Source: JACCXG01 sp963717745 (lineage in GTDB: Bacteria > Acidobacteriota > Vicinamibacteria > Vicinamibacterales > 2-12-FULL-66-21). From it: a stretch of DNA of 64,000 bases. The translations under genes were made by a program, and so were the position numbers. The DNA is taken from assembly GCA_963717745.1 (NCBI GenBank), contig CAVQXJ010000015.1, positions 1 through 64,000 on the forward strand. The letters are read 5' to 3'. Shown here piece by piece: positions 9,868-19,500 of this stretch. The notes under the pieces are model-generated. The model did not search any database. It was not told where the DNA came from and saw only the letters and a list, made by a program, of their open reading frames with translations. How positions within the stretch are numbered: the stretch's first letter is position 1; every line of letters begins with the position of its first letter.

Positions 9868-10701
9868 ATGAGAGTCCAGTGCATCGCTGTCGCCGCGGTC
9901 ATGCTGTTGTGTGGGGCCGTGGGCGGCGCCGCGCAATCCCTCACCCACTACGTGAAGTACGAGACCGCCGGCAGGATCGCGTGGGGCCTGCTGGAGGGAG
10001 ACACCATCCGCGAGCTGCAGGGCAACGTCTTCGACGGAGCGAAGCCGACTGGCCGCACGGTGAAGCTGTCGGACGTCAAGCTGCTGGCGCCGGCCGACGC
10101 GAAGAAGGTGATCGCCGCCGGCTTGAACTATCGCAGCCACATCGGCGAGCAGTCGCCGGCCAAGTACGTCGGGCTGTTCGCCAAGCTGCCCACCTCGCTG
10201 GTCGGCCACAACGCCAACATCGTCTATCCCGCGGACGCCACGACCCTCCACTACGAGTCGGAGGTGTGCCTGGTCATCGGCAAGCGCGCGAAGAACATCT
10301 CCGAAGCGCAGGTCACAGATCACGTGTTCGGCGTCGCGCCGTGCAACGACGTCAGCGAGCGCGCCTGGCAGAAGGCCGACCTGCAGTGGTTTCGCGCGAA
10401 AGGGTCGGACACGTTCGGCCCGATCGGACCGGCGCTGGTCCGCGGCGCCGACTACAACAAGCTCACGCTGATCGGCCGCCACAACGGCAAGGTCGTGCAG
10501 GAATCGACCACCGACATGCTCATCTTCTCGATCGACACCATCGTCAGCTACGTGAGCCGCTACGTCACGCTGGAGCCCGGCGACGTGATCTTCACGGGCA
10601 CACCGGGCACGACGCAGGCGATGAAGCCGGGGGACACGTTCGAGGTGGAGATCAAGGGGATCGGCGTGTTGCGCAACACGGTGGCCGCCGAGCAGCGGTG
10701 A
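9868..10701 (+). CDS. Exported fumarylacetoacetate-hydrolase-family protein
   Basis: 277 residues with a strong ribosome site (AGGAG) before the ATG at 9868. An N-terminal signal peptide (MRVQCIAVAAVMLLCGAVGG) precedes a complete FAH domain: KVIAAGLNYRSHIGE, then HYESEVCLVIGKRAKNI carrying the metal-binding acidic residues, FRAKGSDTFGPIGPALV, and a C-terminal YVTLEPGDVIFTGTPGTT. FAH-fold enzymes hydrolyse or decarboxylate acylpyruvate-type compounds, normally in the cytosol. An exported member is unusual and suggests periplasmic breakdown of an aromatic- or sugar-acid-derived diketo acid (inference). The upstream in-frame ATG at 9775 lacks a ribosome site and would bury the signal peptide. 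Confidence 0.85.
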   Translation: MRVQCIAVAAVMLLCGAVGGAAQSLTHYVKYETAGRIAWGLLEGDTIRELQGNVFDGAKPTGRTVKLSDVKLLAPADAKKVIAAGLNYRSHIGEQSPAKYVGLFAKLPTSLVGHNANIVYPADATTLHYESEVCLVIGKRAKNISEAQVTDHVFGVAPCNDVSERAWQKADLQWFRAKGSDTFGPIGPALVRGADYNKLTLIGRHNGKVVQESTTDMLIFSIDTIVSYVSRYVTLEPGDVIFTGTPGTTQAMKPGDTFEVEIKGIGVLRNTVAAEQR

Positions 10702-10777
10702 GAGCTGACGGAAGAGATTGATCGACGGCTGAGCGATCGGCTCCAACCCACTGGCGGTCGGCGACCGTCCAAGCCTC

Positions 10778-13177
10778 ATGATGGACAGCCTCAGACGGGA
10801 CGCTACCTACGCGGTGCGATCGCTCGCCGCGGCGCGAAAGTTCACCGTCATTGTCATTGCCACCCTGGCACTCGGCCTGGGCGCCAACACGGCGGTGTTC
10901 AGCGTCCTCGACGCGGTGGTGCTGCGGCCGCTGCCCTATCCGGAACCCGAACGGCTGGTCCGCATCTACCAGACGGTCAATGCCGACGACATCTACATGC
11001 CGGGGCCGGCGCTGCTCGCGTACCGCAACGGCAGCTCCGCCCTCGAGATCGCGCCGGTCTACACCTACAGCAGCCAGGGGGCCGACCTGACCGGGAGGGC
11101 CCAGCCGGAGCGGGTGACCGTGCTCTCGGTGGGCGCCGACTATTTCAGCGTGCTCGGGGTGCGGCCGCTGGCCGGTGAGCCGTTCGCGCGCGCCGACGAG
11201 CGGGGCGCGCACGGCGTCGCGGTGATCAGCGAGCGGATCTGGCGCGACTACCTCGGCGCGAGCCTCGACGCCATCGGGCGGTCGCTCCCGCTGAACGGCG
11301 TGCCGCACCGGGTCGTCGCCGTGCTGCCGGCCGGCTTCGCGGATCCCCTGGTCCCCGGCGTCGACGTCTGGACGCCGGTCGATCTGCAGACTGTGGCGAA
11401 CAACCAGTGGTACAACCACTATCTGAGCGCGATTGGCCGGCTGCGGCCCGGCGCGACGCTCGCGCAGGCGCAGGCCGAGCTCACGACCATCGCCGCGCGG
11501 ATCGCGTCGAATTACCCCGGCAGCCGGGAGAATCGCTCGGCGCGTGTGACGCCCCTGCAGACCGACACCGTCGGCAGCTCCGGCCCTCTGCTCTGGATGC
11601 TGCTCGGCGCGGTCGGCCTGCTGCTCGTCATCACCTGCGTGAACGTGGCGGGGCTGATGCTGGCGCGCGGCGCCGGGCGCGAGCAGGAGCTCGCGGTGCG
11701 GGCGGCGCTCGGCGCCTCGCGCTGGCAACTGGCGCGGCAGCTCGTCATCGAAAGCCTGCTCCTCGCGCTCGCGGGCGGGACGATCGGCATCGTCTGCGCA
11801 CAGGCCGTGACCGGCGCACTGGTCTCCGCCGCGCCCGATGTGGTTGCGCGGACAGCGGCGGGCGCCGGATGGAGCCTCCCGGTGTTCGCCTTCGGGGGTG
11901 TCTTCGCCCTCCTCGCTGGACTCGCCTTCGGTCTGCTGCCAGCGCTGCAGCAGGCCCGCCCCAACCTGGAGCACGTCCTGCGCGAGGCCGGCCGTGGAGC
12001 CAGCGGCGGCCGCCGCCAGGCGCGGGTTCGACAGGCGCTCGTGGTCTGTCAGATTGCGCTCGCGCTGGTGCTGGTCACCGGGGCCGGCCTGCTCTTGCGC
12101 AGCTTCGATCGCCTCGCGCGCGCCGACCTCGGGATGGAGCCGGCGGATGTCCTGACATTCGAGGTCAACCTGCCGGCGGGACGCTACGGCGAGCCGGAAC
12201 GCCGCGCCGCATTCCATCAGACCTTGCAGGAACGGCTCGCCGCGATTCCCGGCGTGCGCGCCGCGGGCGCGGTCTCGCGCCTGCCGGTGACCGGCATGTA
12301 TCACGATTGGAACGTCGGGCGGGCGGACCGGAAAGGCGACGTGCAGGCGAATCAGCGCGTAGTCGAGGGGCGGTTCTTCGAGGCGCTGGGAATCCCGATG
12401 GTCCGCGGCCGGGCGTTCGGGACCGGGGACGGTGCCGTGCCGCGTCAGGTCCTGATCAACGAGCGGCTGGCACGCACGCTGTTTCCCGGCGAGGATCCGG
12501 TCGGCCGGCAGCTGCGGGTCGCCGGAGGGGCCGCCGCCATCATCGGCGTCGCCCGCGACGTTCCGGTCGACCCGCGCGTCCCGGCACCGGCAATGGTCTA
12601 TCACCTCCATCGGCAGTTCGCCGCCAATCGCAACTGGGGCCTGGTGCAGGTGGTGTCGACGACCCGGCCGGCGTCGAGCGTGCTCGCCGACGTCCGGCGC
12701 GTGCTGCAGGACCTGGACGCGGGTCTGGTCGTGCACCAGCCGCGCATGCTCGCCGACGTGATCGGGCGGGGCGTGGCGCAGGAGCGCTTCGCGATGCTGG
12801 TGGTCGGTGCGTATGCCGCACTGGCGCTGGTACTCGCGGCGGTTGGCGTCTACGGCGTGCTCAGCTACTCAGTGAGCCGGCGGCGGCGCGAGATGGGCAT
12901 CCGCCTCGCGCTCGGGGCTCAGACCCGTAGCGTACGCGGGCTGATCGTGCGTGAAGGCGCCGTGCTCGCGACCGCCGGCGTGGCGATCGGCCTCGCGGCG
13001 GCGATCGCCGCGACGCGCGTCCTGGACACACTTCTCTTCGGCGTGAGCGCCACCGATGCGCTGACGTTCACGGCCGGCGCGGCCATTCTCCTGCTGGTCG
13101 CCTGTGTGGCCAGCTGGATTCCGGCGCGGGCCGCGACCCGAGTGGATCCGATTGAGGCACTTCGCGGCGAGGGGTAA
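10778..13177 (+). CDS. ADOP-family (MacB/FtsX-like) permease
   Basis: 799 residues lacking the long N-terminal prefix of the copy at 5457. It begins MMDSLRRDATYAVRSLAAA, then the first transmembrane segment (VIVIATLALGLGANTAVFS), a periplasmic domain, a central four-segment FtsX core (LLLVITCVNVAGLMLARGA), a second periplasmic domain and the final FtsX block (LVLAAVGVYGVLSYSVSRRR), ending IPARAATRVDPIEALRGEG. It follows the FAH-family gene by 76 bp on the same strand and may be read with it, but has no regulator or ATPase beside it. Starts at 10778 and 10781 are both possible. The inverted-repeat element begins 4 bp after its stop. Confidence 0.9.
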   Translation: MMDSLRRDATYAVRSLAAARKFTVIVIATLALGLGANTAVFSVLDAVVLRPLPYPEPERLVRIYQTVNADDIYMPGPALLAYRNGSSALEIAPVYTYSSQGADLTGRAQPERVTVLSVGADYFSVLGVRPLAGEPFARADERGAHGVAVISERIWRDYLGASLDAIGRSLPLNGVPHRVVAVLPAGFADPLVPGVDVWTPVDLQTVANNQWYNHYLSAIGRLRPGATLAQAQAELTTIAARIASNYPGSRENRSARVTPLQTDTVGSSGPLLWMLLGAVGLLLVITCVNVAGLMLARGAGREQELAVRAALGASRWQLARQLVIESLLLALAGGTIGIVCAQAVTGALVSAAPDVVARTAAGAGWSLPVFAFGGVFALLAGLAFGLLPALQQARPNLEHVLREAGRGASGGRRQARVRQALVVCQIALALVLVTGAGLLLRSFDRLARADLGMEPADVLTFEVNLPAGRYGEPERRAAFHQTLQERLAAIPGVRAAGAVSRLPVTGMYHDWNVGRADRKGDVQANQRVVEGRFFEALGIPMVRGRAFGTGDGAVPRQVLINERLARTLFPGEDPVGRQLRVAGGAAAIIGVARDVPVDPRVPAPAMVYHLHRQFAANRNWGLVQVVSTTRPASSVLADVRRVLQDLDAGLVVHQPRMLADVIGRGVAQERFAMLVVGAYAALALVLAAVGVYGVLSYSVSRRRREMGIRLALGAQTRSVRGLIVREGAVLATAGVAIGLAAAIAATRVLDTLLFGVSATDALTFTAGAAILLLVACVASWIPARAATRVDPIEALRGEG

Positions 13178-13212
13178 CCGTGGTGTCAGGCAGTGAAAGG
13201 TGAACTGCTGTT

Positions 13213-13422
13213 TTAGCTCGATGGGATGGGGCGGGGGACGTCGACGGGAAGCCCCCGCAATGCGGGATGCGTCACCGGCTGCATCCAGCCTTCCTCGCAA
13301 GGGATGCAGAACAGAGTAGCCTCGGTGTGGCTGCGGAACGCCAGCATCGAGCGTTGATGCTTCCCGCTGGGGCACGGAACGTTCACGTACCGCAGCTTGA
13401 ATCCCGTGGCGGGATCAACCAT
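13213..13422 (-). CDS. Small cysteine-pair protein inside inverted-repeat element
   Basis: 69 residues starting MVDPATGFKLRYVNVPCP. One cysteine sits in NVPCPSGKHQ and two in LFCIPCEEGWMQPV, an arrangement like a small zinc ribbon with an imperfect first half (one cysteine and a histidine). It lies entirely between the inverted repeats, downstream of another short ORF on the same strand (10 bp apart). No function is recognised. The ordered composition and the CxxC motif make it more convincing than the usual GC-rich shadow frame. Confidence 0.5.
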   Translation of the reverse strand: MVDPATGFKLRYVNVPCPSGKHQRSMLAFRSHTEATLFCIPCEEGWMQPVTHPALRGLPVDVPRPIPSS

Positions 13423-13431
13423 GCACGTACG

Positions 13432-13566
13432 TTAGGAGGAGCCGAGGCTGCCGGCTGTCTCAGATTGAACAGGCGTCTGGGGGCGAGTCCTGCGTTCAGT
13501 CCTGGTCCGCAGGAGCGCCAGGACGTCCGCGATTTCCTCCAGCTTCTCGGTGACGCCAGCCGCCAT
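13432..13566 (-). CDS. Very small helical ORF inside inverted-repeat element
   Basis: 44 residues starting MAAGVTEKLEEIADVLALL, an amphipathic helix, followed by a polar tail. It is directly upstream of the cysteine-pair ORF. A longer overlapping frame from 13577 is arginine/serine-rich and looks like a shadow. Supported only by position between the repeats and by composition. Confidence 0.35.
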   Translation of the reverse strand: MAAGVTEKLEEIADVLALLRTRTERRTRPQTPVQSETAGSLGSS

Positions 13567-13618
13567 CGCCGGGTCATCCGCAGCGTGACTCAAACTAGAC
13601 CTACCAACCGTTCACGAT

Positions 13619-15579
13619 TCACTGCCTGACACCGCTGGTTCCGGAGGTGAAGCCGCAGCGCGCGACGAGCTCCACGAACCGTGGCTCGGCGCGATACGGA
13701 TCCCATTTCATGTCGACCGGCAGGTGAATCAAGTGCACGTCACGGGCGGCGTAGGCCAGTTCGAGCGCGTTGAACACCGCCTCGCGGTCCCCGAGCCCGG
13801 CGTAGATCAGTGCCTGCGCGTAAGGCGGTACGTAGCGGTCGCGCGCTGACGCGTCGAGCAGCCTGAGGGCTTCACGGGCGGCGTCGATCCGGCCCATCCG
13901 CGCGAGAATGTAACCCTTCATCGAGAGCAGCTTGCTGTTCTTCACGTTGCCGAGACGCTCGACGTCGGCCAGCGCTTCGAGCGCGAGGTTGTGCTCGCCC
14001 GCCCCCTCGAGCGCCTGGGCGAGCTCGCCGTAGGCAATCCACAGGGACGGATCCAGGGCGATGGCGCGTCGGGCGTGATCGGTGGCGGCGCCGATATCGC
14101 GCGCTTGAAACGCGACCTGTGCGGACAGCGCCCGAGTCATGGCATCCAGCGGGTCCAGCTCGCGGGCACGGCGCATCGCCGTTTCGGCGTCTCGGTGCCG
14201 GCCGGCCTGCGACAGCGCATGGCCGAGGGTCCGATAGGCCGTTGCGCTGCTCGGATCGAGGTCGATGGCCAGACGCAGCGCCGCTTCGGCCGCCGCCCAC
14301 TTCCATTCGATCAGCCAGAGGTCGTAGCCGAGAGCGAGCTGCGCCTCCGAGAGCCGTGGATTCGCTTGGACGGCGCGCTCTGACGCCAGACGCACGCGCG
14401 GCGCGACATCGCCCGGTCTCGCATCCCCGTTGATCGCGGCCGCGGCCTGAGTGATCGCGAGGTCCGACCAGGCCAGCGCGTAGTCGCCGTCGAGCGCGAG
14501 GGCCTGCTGATACAACCCAATCGCCCGCAGGTTGCCCTCCGCCGTCCGGCGGTGCGACTGGTCGCGGCCACGAAGCCATAGGTCATACGCCGCCGCGTTC
14601 CGCGTCTGCCGCCGGCCGAGGCCACTCATGCGATCCGGCGACAGCCGCAGGCTGACCTGTTCCGCGATCGCCGAACTGAGGTCCTGGTGCAGACCGAGCA
14701 GGCTGGTCGGCTCGCGCTCGTATGACTGCGACCACACGTGCTGCTGATCGCTGATGCGGATGAGCGTGACCGTGACGCGCAGCCGGGAGCCCGCGGTGCG
14801 AATCGAGCTCTCGACCAGATAGTCGACCTCGAGCTCGTGGCCGATTTCGGCGGCCGACATCGTCGTCCCCTTGTAGCGCAGCGTCCGCCCCTTGACGCTG
14901 AGGTGGGCGGGATCGATTTGAGCAAGCGACGCGCTGGTCTCGTCGGTCAGGCCGGCGGCCAGGGACGCACGCTCCGGACGCTGTCGAGGTTCTCGAACGG
15001 CAAGACCGCCAGCGTGACGGTCGTCGCTCCGCCACCCCTGATTCGGACGAACGCGAAAGTACTTGCCGCAACCGCAAACGCGAGCACGCCGATCGCGACA
15101 CGCGCGCGTGGCCTCCTGGTTGCTGGCCATGACGAACCTGCGGGTGCGGGTGGAGGCACCACCGTCGGTTCGAGCGCCACGACCGCCGCGCCGGGAACTG
15201 GACCACTGGACCCGGCGGGGGCCGAAGGTACGACGTCGACCGGCGCGACGAAGCGGTAGCCCTTGCCCGGCACGGTCTCCACGAACGCCGGCGCCTCCGC
15301 CGAATCGCGAAGCGCGTGCCGAATCTTGCTGATCGCCGTGTTGACGCCGGTGTCCACGTCCACGAAGACGTCCTTGCCCCAGAGCCGCTCGACGATCTCC
15401 CCGCGCGATACGAGCTGGCGGCGATGCTCGACGAGAAGAATCAGGAGGTCCATCGGCTGCCGGCCGAGCTTCACCGGGCGCCCGCGGCGCCGCAGCTCGT
15501 AGGCCGCGACATCCAGCTCGAAGTCGCCGACGCGCAGAATCTGATTTGAATCCAACACGGGCATCGGGAAAGTGCGCAC
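13619..15579 (-). CDS. Winged-helix DNA-binding / TPR regulator with one frameshift
   Basis: Starts at 15579 (MRTFPMPVLDSNQILRVGDF). An OmpR/PhoB-type winged helix spans about residues 12-105 (LWGKDVFVDVDTGVNTAISK, then FVETVPGKGYRFVAPVD). A transmembrane segment follows near 165 (VAIGVLAFAVAASTFAFV), then the start of the FlgO/adenylate-cyclase-like domain (LAVLPFENL). Near 14980 the frame changes and homology resumes as LAAGLTDETSASLAQIDPAH, then LEVDYLVESSIR, and a series of TPR repeats to the end. The joined product is about 650 residues, normal for this CadC-like membrane-bound class. The last residues GVRQ and the stop come from the inverted repeat. A single indel explains the break; error or recent inactivation are both possible. 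Confidence 0.8.
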
Positions 15580-15741
15580 TACAGTGGCACAAGTCGAGCA
15601 ATGCCGGTCACTTACGTGATCACGAAAATACCAGATCGAGATAAGCCGCGTTCCATGGTCACCCGCCGGGCGCAGAAGGGAGGATGCAGTCGCTCAAGAG
15701 CGGGGGCGCCATACCGGCGCCCCCCAACGGGAGAAGCCACC

Positions 15742-16305
15742 ATGCTGAAAATGTGGAAATCGGGGTTTCAGAATACCGTGCGGACCGCGGCGGCCGCCGC
15801 TGCAGTCCTGGCCATGTCCTCCGGCGGGGTTGCGCTGGCGCACTCCGGCAATTCACACGACCGGAACTCGCTGGAGGGCGCGTGGCTGGTCCGCGTCACT
15901 CTTCGCGCATGCGATACCAACGCCTCGCTTGGCTCGTTCCTTTCGCTGGTGAGCTTCCACGACGGAGGCACGGTCAGTGAGACGACCACCAGCTCGGCCT
16001 TCGCCATCGGGCAGCCCAGCACCGGGCAGGGCGTGTGGAAGTTCGAGGGGCGTCGTACCTACCACCAGCGGATGATCGCCCTGATCGATTTCGACACGGC
16101 GCCAAACCTGCCTGGCACTCCCGGATTCAATCCCGCTCTTCCTGTGACACCCGGGTTTTTTACCGGCTGGTCCACCGTCACGCACACCCTCCAGCTCACC
16201 GACGCCGATCACGGCAGGTCGTCCGGTACGAACGAGTTCTACAAGGCCGATGGAACCCTCTACAGAACGGGGTGCTCGACCGCGGTCGCGACGCGATTCG
16301 AATAA
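15742..16305 (+). CDS. Secreted protein of unknown function
   Basis: 187 residues; a GGGAGAAG ribosome site precedes the ATG at 15742. Signal peptide about 1-34 (TAAAAAAVLAMSSGGVALA). The mature part begins NSLEGAWLVRVTLRACDTN and contains GVWKFEGRRTYHQRMIALI and NEFYKADGTLYRTGCSTAV, resembling small lipocalin-like or beta-barrel exported proteins that open with a GxW motif. Two cysteines (in RACDTN and RTGCSTA) could form a disulfide. No enzymatic motif is visible. It is divergent from the winged-helix/TPR gene. Confidence 0.75.
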   Translation: MLKMWKSGFQNTVRTAAAAAAVLAMSSGGVALAHSGNSHDRNSLEGAWLVRVTLRACDTNASLGSFLSLVSFHDGGTVSETTTSSAFAIGQPSTGQGVWKFEGRRTYHQRMIALIDFDTAPNLPGTPGFNPALPVTPGFFTGWSTVTHTLQLTDADHGRSSGTNEFYKADGTLYRTGCSTAVATRFE

Positions 16306-16337
16306 GCAGCTGGACAGATAGCATTCGAGGCAATGGG

Positions 16338-16443
16338 GGTGGTTCGAGGTACCGGATCTCAAAAACGAAGCAACGAATTCTCTTTTCCGTTTCCTTCGTT
16401 GGCTCCGTTGCTCCGTTTTTGAGATCCGGTACCTCGAACCACC
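16338..16443. repeat. Perfect 30-bp inverted repeat forming a ~106-nt hairpin
   Basis: Arms 16338-16367 and 16414-16443 are exactly complementary, starting GGTGGTTCGAGGTACC and ending with AAAAACG/CGTTTTT. The inner part continues to pair partly (AAGCAACG against CGTTGCT). It lies between the secreted-protein stop and the next promoter. It lacks a terminal U-run at the arm end, so it is not a standard terminator. It resembles a free-standing palindrome of the same size class as the H2 hairpins of the large elements. Confidence 0.85.
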
Positions 16444-16524
16444 TCCGTCGCATCAAAAAAGCCACGATGCTGGTCACGCTGGCTTAGTCCACAGGTCTAT
16501 AATCCGCGCGACTGGAGGACAGCC

Positions 16525-19500
16525 ATGCGTCTGATTCGGATCGCGCTCTCCGCCGCGCTCGTCGTGCTCGTACTTTGCCCGTCGACCCTGCTCGCGCAGT
16601 CGTTCACCGGGACGATCACGGGAACGATCAAGGACACCAGCGGCGCGACCATTCCCCGCGCCACCGTCACCATCACGAATCAGCAGACCGGCATCCAGGT
16701 GTCGGTCGCGACCGACCTCGAGGGCCGGTACACATCACTGCCGCTGCCGCCCGGCGAATACCGGGTCGAGGCCGGGCTCCAGGGCTTCCGGCGCGCCGTA
16801 CGCACCGACGTTCCCATGCAGATCAACGCCACCATCGTCCTCGACTTCAGCCTCGAGGTCGGCGACCTGACCGATCAGATCGAGGTCCGCGCCGACGCCG
16901 CGCTGCTCGAGACGACCACCGGCACGGTCGGCAAGCTGGTCGACAACCGCCGCATTCTCGAGCTGCCGTTGAATACACGCAACGTGTACTCGCTGATCTT
17001 CCTGACGCCGGGCGTGGCCGGCTCGATCGGCAACAACTACAACTCGATGAGCTACACGGTCAACGGGGCGCGGCCGACCATGATGGACACGGTCATCGAC
17101 GGGGTGACGGCGTCCTTCCCGACCGTCAACGGGTTCACCGGCATTTCGGTGTTCCCGTCGGTCGACGCGATTCAGGAGTTCAAGGTGCTCGGCGCGAACT
17201 ACCCCGCCGAATACGGCCGCAGCCTCGGCAGCGTGCTGAACGTCGTCTACAAGTCGGGCACCAACCAGTTCCACGGCAGCGCCTACGAGTTCCTGCGCGA
17301 CTCCGCCTTCGATTCGAACAACTACTTCGCGAAGCTGGCGGGGCAGCCGCTCGGCGATTTCCAGCGCAGCCAGTTCGGCGGCGTGGCCGGCGGGCCGATC
17401 CGGCGCGGCAAGACTTTCTTCATGGCCTCCTTCGAAGGCCTGCGCGAACAGCGGCAGTCGCAGACCACCACCACCGTGCCGACAGCGGCGCAGCGTCAGG
17501 GCGACTTCTCGCAGACTTTCGCGCAGAACGGTCAGCAGATTCGCATCTTCGACCCGTTCTCGACCCGCGCGAATCCGGCGGGCGGGTTCATCCGCGATCA
17601 GTTCGCCGGCAACGTCATTCCGGCGAACCGTATGGATCCGGTGGCGCTCAACGTCCTCAAGTTCTTTCCGCTGCCGAACCAGCCGGGTAACGCGGTGACC
17701 GGCGCGCAGAACTACTTCGCAACCGGCACCGCCGAGCTGAACGTCGACAACCTCGACGGCCGCGTCGATCACCAGATCTCGGAGCGCCAGAAGGGGTTCA
17801 TGCGCTATTCCTATCGCAAGACCTTCAGCGCGCCCGCGGTCTTCCTCCCTGCCGACATCGCGGTCGCGGAGGGACGGGTCAACGAACAGAACCTGGCGCA
17901 CAACGCCGTCTTCGACTACAACCGCACCGTCTCCAACACGACGGTGATGAGTGCCCGGTTCGGGTTCGCACGCACCCTGTTCATCTTCGACAACCAGGGC
18001 CTGGGCTTCAAGCCGTCGAGCCTCGGGCTGCCGGCTTCGATCGATGCCAATGTGGACCGCGAGATGTTCCCGCGGTTCGGCGTCGGCGGCATGCTGACGC
18101 TCGGCGGGAACGACCATCGCTACAACGCGTTCATGAGCTACACCGCCGCCGCCGGCCTGACCAAGGTGCGCGGCGGGCATTCGCTCAAGACCGGCTTCGA
18201 GGGCCGGATGCTGCGCGTGAACGTCTGGGAAGCGAGAAGCGCCGGCACCTTCAACTTCCGGACGAACGAGACCCAGGGCCCGGTGCCTACGACCGCCAGC
18301 AGCACCGCCGGTTTCGGGTTCGCGTCGTTCCTGCTCGGTTTTGGCCAGCCCAACGACGTTCTGATCCAGAACTGGAAGAACGTCGCGGCGAACAGCTTCT
18401 ACTGGGCCGGCTACGCCCAGGACGACTGGCGGGTCAACTCGCGGCTCACGCTCAACCTCGGCGTCCGCTACGACATCGACGTGCCGCGGACCGAACGCTT
18501 CAACCGGATGAACTATTTCGATCCGGTCGCGCGTTCGCCGCTCGCCGATCAGGTGCCGGCGTTTCCGGATCTCAAAGGCGGCGTGGTCTTCGTCGGCGTC
18601 GATGGACGGAACCGTTACCAGTACCACTGGGACAAGAACAACATCGCGCCGCGTCTGGGCGGGTCGTTTCAGCTGGACCAGAAGACCGTGATCCGCGGCG
18701 GCTACAGCCACATCTTCGGCCCGTCCAATCAGGGAGCGCAGGGCACCGTCGGTCCGTTCGGCTTCCGCACCGAGAATCTCTGGGTCACGTCGATCGACGG
18801 CATCACGCCGCTGAATCTGCTGCGCAATCCCTATCCCAACGGGTTCGTGCCGTCGCCCGGCTCGTCCCAGGGGCTGCTCACCCAGGCGGGCGCGAACCTG
18901 CAGGCGCCGCTGCAGGACACGCCGTCGCCGTGGACCATTCAGTACAACGTCAACGTGCAGCGGGAGCTGCCGTGGGCGATGTTCCTCGAGGTGGCGTATG
19001 TCGGGACCCGGGGCTACGACCTGTCGACGGTCGGCGAGGGCGGCCTCAGCCTGAACCAGCTCGATCCCCAGTACATGTCGCTCGGCACCCAGCTCAATCA
19101 GCAGGTCCCCAACCCGTTCTTCGGCATCGTCAACAACGGCGTCCTGACCCAGCCGACCGTGGCCCGCGGTCAGCTGCTGCGCCCGTATCCGCAGTTCACC
19201 GACGTCATTCCGCTCTATGCGTCCGGCGCGAAGTCGCGCTACCACGCCTTGCAGATGACCGGCCGCAAGCGGTTCTCGCATGGGTTGATGTTCGAAGGCT
19301 CGTACACCTACGCGCAGTCCCGGGAAATCGGGATGAGCCATCAGGACAGCTACAACCTCGACGCCAGCTGGGCGCTGGCCTCGTACGACATCAAGCACCG
19401 GTTCGTCGTCAGCTATCTCTACGAGCTGCCCTTCGGACGCAACCGCCGGTTCGCTTCGGGCGCCTCGACGCTGCTGAACGCGTTCATCGGCGGGTGGCAG

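Larger units (their letters stand above)
13182..13633. mobile_element. Inverted-repeat-bounded small element carrying two tiny ORFs
   Basis: The ends are 24-bp inverted repeats (13182-13205 and 13610-13633) agreeing at 22 of 24 positions, starting GGTGTCAGGCAGTGAA. The same sequence forms the arms of the palindrome at 24343-24437. The 404-bp interior holds two short minus-strand ORFs and no transposase, so if mobile it must be moved in trans. The right repeat lies inside the last codons of the winged-helix/TPR gene and supplies its stop. No target-site duplication could be recognised. Confidence 0.6.

Noticed and set aside
16735..19398. 887-codon open frame antisense to the first Oar-type receptor
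   Set aside because: Mirror frame of a strongly coding GC-rich gene; composition is arginine/glutamate/valine-rich with no family pattern. The same applies to 21313-23631, 33038-35044, 10652-12736 and 58546-60588 on the minus strand.
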